Source: Nemopilema nomurai
Lineage: Eukaryota; Cnidaria; Scyphozoa; Rhizostomeae; Rhizostomatidae
Reading direction: 5' to 3'
Length of the DNA: 64,000 bases
NCBI GenBank assembly: GCA_003864495.1
Contig: PEDN01001352.1
Coordinates: 1,302,001-1,366,000 of the forward strand
The notes beneath the pieces were generated by a model. It did not search any database, was not told the origin of the DNA, and worked only from the letters and a program-made list of their open reading frames with translations. The number at the start of each line of letters is the position of its first letter. The first letter of the stretch is position 1. The translations under genes and the position numbers were made by a program. Below, piece after piece: positions 49,801-57,291 of the stretch.

Positions 49801-52052
49801 GCAGTGAATGCCAGCCGGACCTGGCTATGCTTTGTTTAAGCAAGATTATGCGATCTTGCAGTGAATGCCAGCCGGACCTGGCTATGCTTTGTTTAAGCAA
49901 GATTACGCGATCTTGCAGTGAATGCCAGCCGACCTGGCTATGCTTTGTTTAAGCAAGATTACGCGATCTTGCAGTGAATGCCAGCCGGACCTGGCTATGC
50001 TTTGTTTAAGCAAGATTACGCGATCTTGCAGTGAATGCCAGCCGGACCTGGCTATGCTTTGTTTAAGCAAGATTATGCGATCTTGCAGTGAATGCCAGCC
50101 GGACCTGGCTATGCTTTGTTTAAGCAAGATTATGCGATCTTGCAGTGAATGCCAGCCGGACCTGGCTATGCTTTGTTTAAGCAAGATTATGCGATCTTGC
50201 AGTGAATGCCAGCCGGACCTGGCTATGCTTTGTTTAAGCAAGATTATGCGATCTTGCCAGCTTCTGCTCTGCAGTCTCCTTGTCTTTGGTCTGCTCTACG
50301 TTATATTCCACTTCTTCTTCTCGCCCCCTTCCTCTACTCTCTCCTCACCTTCGGTGGGTGGGTCCCCGGGCCACATAGGTTTTAAGTAGAGGATAGTAGA
50401 TTTTAGAGGTCGGTGTCTGTGTGGAACACAAAGTGTGTTCTGTGGGCGGGAATATGATTCCCAGTGGTGACACCGACATAAAAGAATCGGTATTATCCAG
50501 GCAGTAGAAGGGCTGGTGCACCTAGCAAGCCCACTTCCTGGAATCTTAGCTTAGGACTTAGGGCCTTGGAGTAAATGGGGCAAGACATGTTGGTTATAGT
50601 CATAAGTCAGTTAAATTAATATTATGTCTTGGAATGTATTGTTTTTCGATGTAAGAGGGTGGGTTAAATGTTGTTTAGACCCCCGTTTAAACAGAGTTAA
50701 TCCCCCTCGTCATTCGCATTCCAGCCGCACTTATAGGTCGGGGGTCAACGAGGCCGTTTATCCGGACCCCCCTTAAGTAGGCGTTCCTACTCACGCGTGC
50801 TCATAGTGAGGCACGCATGGCCTTGGACTCACCACAACCGTTTGTTGTGGCCTCGTAAGTTGTGCAAATCGCGTTCCCACCCTCCCACCCTCTTCTGCCC
50901 TACCTCCGTTCTTCCACCTTGCTGTCATTCTATTCCCGAGGACCTTTTCGTCTTACGGGCAGGTGCATCAGGCGGGAATATGATTCCCAGTGGTGACACC
51001 GACATAAAAGAATCGGTATTATCCAGGCAGTAGAAGGGCTGGTGCACCTAGCAAGCCCACTTCCTGGAATCTTAGCTTAGGACTTAGGGCCTTGGAGTAA
51101 ATGGGGCAAGACATGTTGGGTTATAGTCATAAGTCAGTTAAATTAATATTATTGTCTTGGAATGTATTGTTTTTCGATGTAAGAGGGTGGGGTTAAATGT
51201 TGTTTAGACCCCCGTTTAAACAGAGTTAATCCCCCTCGTCATTCGCATTCCAGCCTCGCACTTATAGGTCGGGCGGTCAGACCGAGGCCGTTTATCCGGG
51301 ACCCCCCTTAAGTAGGCGTTCCTACTCACGCGTGCTCATAGTGAGGCACGCATGGCCTTGGACTCACCACAACCGTTTGTTGTGGCCTCGTAAGTTGTGC
51401 AAATCGCGTTCCCACCCTCCCACCCTCTTCTTCTGCCCTACCTCGTTCTTCCACCTTGCTGTCATTCTATTCCCGAGGACCTTTTCGTCTTACGGGCAGG
51501 TGCATCAGGCGGGAATATGATTCCCAGTGGTGACACCGACATAAAAGAATCGGTATTATCCAGGCAGTAGAAGGGCTGGTGCACCTAGCAAGCCCACTTC
51601 CTGGAATCTTAGCTTAGGACTTAGGGCCTTGGAGTAAATGGGGCAAGACATGTTGGGTTATAGTCATAAGTCAGTTAAATTAATATTATTGTCTTGGAAT
51701 GTATTGTTTTTCGATGTAAGAGGGTGGGGTTAATTCAAGAGTTCCATTTCCACTTAATGAGACTGGTTCACTTTCAAAGCGGCCTCGTTCTCCTCTTTTT
51801 AGATTCTCATTCACAACGAGGTACATAAGCGGCGTTGGCGATGTCGTCACGGCGTTCAATAATATCCTGAATGACGAAGAAGAAGACATGAGGTGGATCT
51901 TCTACAGTCCGCACGGTACTACGATCGAGAAGCCGCTTGGCCGCGTGCGGCTGACGGCGGGCGATGAAGTTGTAGCTTGCTACGAGCGACTGCAAGATGG
52001 GAGAGACGACCAACTGATTCAACTCGGCCTAAAAAAGCTGCCAGCCAAGTAA
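43880..52052 (+). CDS. Small transcobalamin-C-terminal-like (DUF4430-type) protein
   Basis: Two exons, 43880-44025 (phase 2) and 51803-52052, joined across a 7.8 kb intron; 131 residues. Start context GCCATGG is a strong Kozak match. The fold call rests on the spacing of TVIDLLRNAARFHQEFSF, the following YISGVGDVVTAFN, then W-I-F-Y, PLGRVRL, and GDEVVACYE. This is the order of blocks seen in the C-terminal beta-grasp-like domain of transcobalamin/DUF4430 proteins (set-up as domain alone). No signal peptide or membrane helix is visible, unlike secreted members, so an intracellular form is implied or a first exon is missing. Function unknown; cobalamin binding should not be assumed since only the accessory domain is present. 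The intron holds the satellites and composite repeat listed separately, and its acceptor (CTCTTTTTAG) comes about 65 bases after the last repeat copy. Confidence 0.78.
44753..44967. repeat. Hairpin-row module, copy 1 (5' half of composite repeat)
   Basis: About 215 bp beginning TTGTTTAGACCCCCG. It recurs nearly identically at 50670-50876 and 51201-51411. It contains consecutive perfect inverted repeats: GGTC-A-GACC; AGTAGG-CGTT-CCTACT (44866-44881); GCGTGC...GCACGC (44885-44906, one bulge); CCACAAC-CGTTT-GTTGTGG (44922-44940). In this copy the sequence after CAAATCGCGTT diverges into about 5.4 kb of other DNA before the 3' half reappears near 50450. Confidence 0.85.
44968..46189. other. Unique intronic spacer inside the composite repeat
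   Basis: Lies between hairpin module copy 1 and the satellites. Minus-strand open frames at 45524-45895 and 45831-46088 overlap in different frames and are not recognised; they might be remnants of a mobile-element protein, but no catalytic motif was seen. T-rich runs at 45367-45380 and 45702-45712. Confidence 0.4.
46190..47640. repeat. Satellite tier 1: about 11 diverged ~140-bp monomers
   Basis: Landmark words ATGAGCCTTAATTTTGAG, GTGTCAATCAC and TTGTTATTGCTA recur every 126-145 bp. Each full monomer carries AAGATCTGGCTGATCTTGCATG, whose core AAGATC-N5-GATCTT can pair. Monomers differ by substitutions and poly-T length, so this is the oldest-looking tier. Confidence 0.88.
47830..48144. repeat. 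Satellite tier 2: ~62-bp units
   Basis: Units of GCAAGATCCGGTTGATCTTGC followed by ATGTTATGGGTGCTA and the near-perfect palindrome GCTGGGTCACCCAGC, spaced about 62 bp. Shares the tier 1 words (ATGTTATGGGTGCTA) and the tier 3 pairing core, so it links the two. Confidence 0.85.
48145..50257. repeat. Satellite tier 3: about 37 copies of a 56-59-bp hairpin unit
   Basis: Highly uniform head-to-tail array. Each unit has two inverted repeats: GCAAGAT-TATGCG-ATCTTGC and GCCAG-CCGAGAC-CTGGC, joined by AGTGAAT and TATGCTTTGTTTAA. The first ~17 units are 58-59 bp. Most later units lose bases at CCGAGACC (CCGGACC or CCGACC), giving 57 or 56 bp. The 57-bp form is a multiple of three and stays open on both strands, creating repetitive frames that are not treated as genes. 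Confidence 0.95.
50450..51735. repeat. Composite ~530-bp repeat, tandem copies (3' half plus two full units)
   Basis: The first segment (to 50669) is a 3' half; then units 50670-51200 and 51201-51735 follow head to tail. Each unit is hairpin module, pyrimidine-rich middle (CCCACCCTCCCACCCTCTTC), then a 3' half with GGGAAT-ATG-ATTCCC, CCGA...TCGG, and GGTGCACC inside GGGCT...AGCCC. Just before the first 3' half, GAACACA-AAG-TGTGTTC (about 50422-50438) is a further perfect stem. The unit has no long open frame. Looks like a non-autonomous mobile element or derived tandem repeat; the family is not recognised. Confidence 0.85.
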
Positions 52053-52503
52053 CTTCCACTAGATCAATGCCCACTTGCGTTGTATTTCTAGGCAATTTAG
52101 GTTATTAAAATTTTTGTATCACAATTTTTCAATGTGGAGCTGATGCTGTTTCGCTTGCTTTGCCTACAAAGATGGCAATTTTGTTGCGAAGACAATAAGT
52201 CTGGGACATCCAGAATGTTTCTACGCGGCGATTAATTACATTGTTTGAACCATAGACTACATTTTAAAATACAACTACCTTCATTATCTGACCAGTCATT
52301 ATCTGCATTTAATCTAGTTCCACAAGCCAGTTATCAGCTAGAGCCCCATTTCATATTTCATGCTCCTGTGGGCGCTACTTTCAAAAGTTTTTTTGTAAAG
52401 GAAGTTGATTTTTTTGCTTTTCTGTACTCCCTTAACATTAGGATGTTTCAATTTGGTCTCTCGTCCTTCGCTTTTCACTAGTGTACTTTAAGAGTACTTT
52501 TCA

Positions 52504-52734
52504 ATGAATGCAGTTTACAACGAATCGTTCATGAGCAGTTGTCTTCTTCGTTTAGCTTGCCCTCTGTTCAGAATGCCTCGTTTTCACCCTATTTTGCTTG
52601 ACAAAATTTTACATTCAACACGGTCTTTCTATGCAAACAGCACACAGGAGAACGAGGCCCTAGACAGCGTCAGTTTACTCCAGACGCCAGTTTTCCAAAA
52701 GAAGAGACTTGGATCTCTTCGTCATTCTAAGTAA
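52504..52734 (+). CDS. Possible small protein with mitochondrial-presequence-like N-terminus
   Basis: 76 codons, intronless, 450 bases past the DUF4430-like gene. The N-terminal half is rich in Leu, Arg, Ser and lacks acids after residue 8 (SCLLRLACPLFR, then DKILHSTRSFYANS), the look of a mitochondrial targeting peptide. The rest is polar. No family recognised. A donor-like GGTGAGTGC follows the stop. It may equally be a chance frame in the 3'UTR of the preceding gene. Confidence 0.25.
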   Translation: MNAVYNESFMSSCLLRLACPLFRMPRFHPILLDKILHSTRSFYANSTQENEALDSVSLLQTPVFQKKRLGSLRHSK

Positions 52735-54214
52735 TGGTGAGTGCATAAAAATCCTTAAACCAGGAGGAATGCGTCTACGGAATGTTTCAAAACTGCAGCG
52801 GCAAGCCAAAGTATAAACTGGATTTCTTTGAAAATGTGGACAATTAGAGCTAGCTTCACTTGGAGTTCATCGACCCAAAAATGCGAGCGTTCGTTATTGC
52901 AGATTATTTTAACTATACAGGTAAGTATGAATGGGTGAGAGCGAACCACAGCCAGAAAGAATGAAAATGAGACACCTCCTTCTCCTGTTATAGATTGCAG
53001 AGTCCTGAAAAGTTGTTGATCTTCCTCCGGACAAAAACATCCCAGAAGGCAAACCTTCCTCACAAAACAATAGAAAGTGGGCGTGGCTTTGGTGTTACAT
53101 AGGAGCTTCTATTGTTTTTCGTCGCCCTTCCTCCGGTCAGTGGCCGTGCGACCATAATGTTTTCCTTACTCTGATAGATAGACCTTGTTTTGACATGGGA
53201 ATGCTCAACTTTTGCTGTTAACGTAATTTCACTTAAAAGTCTTCTAAGTGGTAAGTTTTCTAGCTACTGAGGTTCACCACTGCGAGGCCACTTCTGATTG
53301 TCACGTGGCGACTGGGAAGCTTGCTGGTACTCCAATAGCCAGCGGTTTTCGAATTAGGCCCTCCAAGTTGGTTGCTTCACACACAAGACACATCGGAGAA
53401 GGAATTTCGAAATCGCAAAACACTTCTGAGCACGCCATGCCTTGTATGGTCAATTTGCTATCGAATGTCTTGAGGCTTCTCACTTTGAATTCTTTCAAGG
53501 CTTTTCAGGGTGACTCGGTATAACCTAATGACGCAGGCTTACACATATCGTACACGTAAGAAGCTGACATTTTAAGTCCTGTCCTTCCCTTAAGCCATTT
53601 TCAGTGCTGTAGAAATAACTTTTTTAAAAGGAAGTTTCGATAATTACTTGGCACGGTTGGTCTGCTTTCGAGCTAAAATGACGTCTGTTTTCGATCAGAC
53701 TTAACCCCGCATATCTATCTGATTGCTGTTCTGTCCAGAATTATAATTCCACCTGCCAAACGTTGGTGTCATAACAATATGACCATGTCGCTTGTGGTAT
53801 CCAACGTTCTTATTGGGTTACGATCTCAAATCACCCAGACAGACTGCAACTGTACGAGAAAGCGAGTTTTACTTAAGTATTCTTACAAGAAACCTTGAAT
53901 CCCCAATGGCCTAACTTCACCTATTCTTTCTGAATGTCTGATTTTCGTAGTATTTCAGCAAATTTATGGCTTTCCACGGGACATCTGCCCTCTACGTCGC
54001 TCGGGCACCTTGACTAAATGAAAAATCTCCTGCAAGGGCTGCTATACAAAACCGAAAAATAATAATAATAATAATAATACAAATATTTACAGAGGATGGC
54101 CTCAGTCACTTGAGGGTGCTTTTCATGAGGATCCTCTATTTAACTAATTATATCGATTTAGTAAAAAATTACAAAATTAAAAAAAATAAGTTCGTCATAG
54201 TGGATAAAATCAGT
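52735..54214. other. Intergenic, no supported gene
   Basis: Open frames at 53248-53523 (+) and 53301-53498 (-) cover the same bases with neither favoured. An (ATA)n run at 54058-54080 borders the retroelement fragment. Confidence 0.5.
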
Positions 54215-54940
54215 TCACATTGTCCAAAACCTTTGTTTAAAAATATTAAAAGTTCCTGCCAACTTAATGTTTGTGTCCAGTTTATTCCAGTCATCAACAA
54301 ACAGATAGGATGACACTTGCTTCCCCCAATTTGTCCTTACATTAGATAGATGGTATTGCTCTTTGTTCCTTGTCTGGATGTTATGCAAATCATGTCCTGT
54401 TTTATTGCTGAAAGTGTAACTTATATCGTTTTTTTTCGACTTGTAAATGGTGGCACATCGATAGAACTTTCGTCTGATATCAAGAGATTTCCAGTGCAGT
54501 AAATTTAAGGCCTTCGTGCTTGAGTCATTTGGTTTCATGTTCAATACCAGTTTGGCGCATTTGTTATGAAGAACTTGCAGAGTCTTCATCGTACATTGGT
54601 TATTTCTATCCCCCAAACAGTATCTCCATAATCAAACAATGGTATTATCATAGTATTTACCAAAGTTAAACGTTGTGCCCTGGGGATTAGATGACTGATT
54701 CTTTTTAACAAACCTATTCTTTTTTCGAATTTTTGCTGCAATGAAGCAATGTGATCCCCCCATGTCATATTTTCATTTATTGTTATACCAAGATATTTAT
54801 AACTTGTTTCTCGACTTAGTTCGTCCTCTTTGATTTTCAATGTCATATCTTTGAAAAGCTTTAATATACATAGCATACTTTCAATTTTACAAGTTTTATA
54901 CCTCCTCTTCTTATATAAATTCCTTCCGAAGACAGCTCTC
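54215..54940 (-). pseudogene. Non-LTR retrotransposon reverse transcriptase fragment, frameshifted
   Basis: Two overlapping minus-strand frames (54586-54876 then 54215-54616) together resemble the thumb and C-terminal region of a LINE-type reverse transcriptase: SYKYLGITINENMTWGDHI, then IPLFDYGDTVWG, then VLHNKCAKLVLN and LHWKSLDIRRKFY. A frame change occurs in a G run near 54611-54615. The catalytic palm (YxDD), endonuclease and ORF1 are absent, so it is a 5'-truncated dead copy. The frame ends in a stop near 54215; no poly(A) tail or target duplication is clear. Confidence 0.85.
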
Positions 54941-55301
54941 TAGGAAATATAGCGCTGCGAATTCTCTAAATTCTGTTTTTAACGGTATGTAGCCGTTAAT
55001 TATGTTTGTAACTCCGGGAAGCTTTTTCCCGGTATGTGAAACTTCTCATCAAAGCAGGCAAATGGTTAATAAACACACAACATGCAAAAAATTTCTTCGA
55101 TGCAACAAAACACAATTGAATAAAAAACAACAACTACTATCATTAAATACTCTAATTGACATCAAGTATTATAATATCTTTCAAAAGCATAATCTAAATT
55201 TTTTATCATAATGATACTTAACATTGTATGCCTGATAAATCACAACCTCTACACAGAAAAACAATCAGCTTTGCATTGTAAACAAGCTCTTTGGAGTTTT
55301 T
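54941..55301. other. AT-rich spacer
   Basis: No motif seen; may include upstream remains of the retroelement. Confidence 0.4.
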
Positions 55302-55519
55302 ATGTATTTCGCAACTGCACGAGGGGGTATTGATACCCACGGGCCCCAAATGAATCAAAGCGACCATTCATACCCAAGAGACGATGAACATGAGTCCCAT
55401 CTTATTTGTGGTGAAGAATTCTTCAACTCGTTGCACATAGATGTTCTGGACTACCTGAAGAACACCGCTTCACTTCGCACGCGTACATTAATTTTATTTC
55501 TTCCTTGCCTATTAGCGGA
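55302..55519 (+). CDS. Candidate first coding exon of an unknown gene (partial)
   Basis: An ATG opens 72 codons that run straight into an excellent donor (GCGGA|GTAAGTG), the frame closing only inside the donor itself (phase 2). The peptide is acidic/polar early (RDDEHESH) and ends hydrophobic (LILFLPCLLAE), possibly the start of a membrane segment. No downstream exon could be matched before the opposite-strand DC-STAMP gene. Family unknown. Confidence 0.35.
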
Positions 55520-57291
55520 GTAAGTGAACAATGACGAATTCAAAGGTATGAACATTCAGTATTCTTCTACACAATACTAGAACTTGCTGGTGTTAATGAA
55601 TGTTAGATTCAAGTGCTGTTCCGTAACAGCTTGGTCTAGACACTGAAAAGTTGTCCCAACAGCTTTATTGATCAACCATCGTTTCGTTTTATGTCATGAA
55701 TAAAAGGTTGGGCTTTTCCAACACCTATACCCCTTTTCAACACGTTTTAACGCGTGCATGTGCGAGACACTTTAAAAATGTAGCCAGATTACGTAGAAGG
55801 TCTTCAATTTAGGCCAACATTCGCGATTAACACAACAAACAACATAAAATCGCTTTCTAATGCCTTGTGTAAAATGGGTTTTAATTAAGGTGATACTGGC
55901 AGATAACGACGATTCTAGAAAACCTCAGTACCTTCCCTACTTCTCGTTTTAATGCGTAAAACTGTGGTAGACGAAATTTGTGTTATTGTTCTAAGAGGAC
56001 CACATATTGTTCTTCCATGATACAAGACTTTTACAGCTATCACGTATGCAGCCAATTGCAGCATAAGTTGCAATAAGTAATTCTTGAATACTGCCACCTT
56101 GTTTTAAATCCTGCTCTTAAAACAGGCCTAAATCTACAACCTTTGCTAATTAACAACCTCCAAGTCGAAAATCAGTTTGGCGGTAAAAACAAATCGTATT
56201 ATTTATAAGTCTGGTCTAGGAATGGGCCATCTGTTTTGACTGCGGAGTAACATGCCCCTGTGGAGGTGCATACTTTAAAGCTAATCACGATTGAAATGGA
56301 TGATTCTGCATTTCAATCGCCAATATGGCCAATTCTTTTAAGCGTACAGGTATTCCTCTGAAGAATCGGTGCCATTTTAACACGCTCTCTTCTGGTTTCC
56401 TATTCCTTTCCTATAATTATCGTGAATTGATCCAAAAAGGAAATCTGTCTTTGGGTAAGGGATGAGAAACTTCTAAATCTATTCTGTCCACAACGACCTG
56501 ATGGATTTACACAAATATCCAAAGACAATCGAGAAAGCACCCAAAACCCAAGCACGCACTTCTAAGGTTTGATTGGCGATGCAACATAACTGAAATAACA
56601 TCTAATGGCAAGTTAAAAGGCACGAGATTGTGTTGAAAAACTAATAACTAGCAACAACAAAAATTGAGATCTAAAAGATGAGTTAAATAAATTAGGGCTT
56701 GAAAATTATCTTGAGGCACAGCCAATGAATAACTATGAATAAAACAGTGTTTTATTCTTAAAAAAATGCCCCAGTTTACGGCGTAGGTAGTTCATTTCTG
56801 GTGGTATATCTTGTTTCCTATCTTCGACAATAACGCATTTGTTAACAGTGAAAAACATTACCTAAGTGAGGAACGCTTCTTTTGAAGTGAGAAAGAATGC
56901 ATATGTTTTCGAATAAAATTTCCTAACAGCGAAGAATTCAAATTTCTTCACAGTTAGCTTACTAGGTTACACAAATAACAGATGTCAGTTCTCGAATCTT
57001 GAGCTCTGATAACTTGAAAGCAACACGAAGTTGGAGTTTTTGGTACTGGGCAAACAAGTGTAAAGCACTTCTCGCGATACTGCAAGTTTTATCAATCCTA
57101 CCATTGAAGATTTACGTTTGCGAGACTGGTTTATAGGCGTAGATGACGGATAGTTCTCGGGCCTACTTTCTCGAATCCAAGTCAATTTGTGCGGTAGCCA
57201 TTACGGCCTAAGTGTGACCATTTGGTGAATATCTCTCGTTTTGCAAACGTAACTATAGCCAACATTGACTTATAAATAAAAACATATAATT
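55520..57291. other. Intergenic / 3' side of the DC-STAMP-like gene
   Basis: AT-rich, no supported gene. A TTTATT (AATAAA on the minus strand) near 56752 could serve the minus-strand gene; the minus frame at 56985-57185 has no motif. Confidence 0.45.

Noticed and set aside
48145..50257. CRISPR-like array
   Set aside because: The whole unit repeats without unique spacers, and the locus is an intron of a eukaryotic gene.
49903..50389. Repetitive frames of 112-155 codons in the satellite
   Set aside because: They result from a 57-bp (19-codon) unit without stops, on both strands at once.
44753..51735. Hammerhead ribozyme/retrozyme or Penelope-type terminal repeat
   Set aside because: The CTGATGA and GAAA core boxes of a hammerhead were not found in the hairpin module, and no reverse transcriptase lies between the copies.
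53248..53523. Two opposed frames (91 and 65 codons)
   Set aside because: Neither has motifs or a convincing start; no way to choose between strands.
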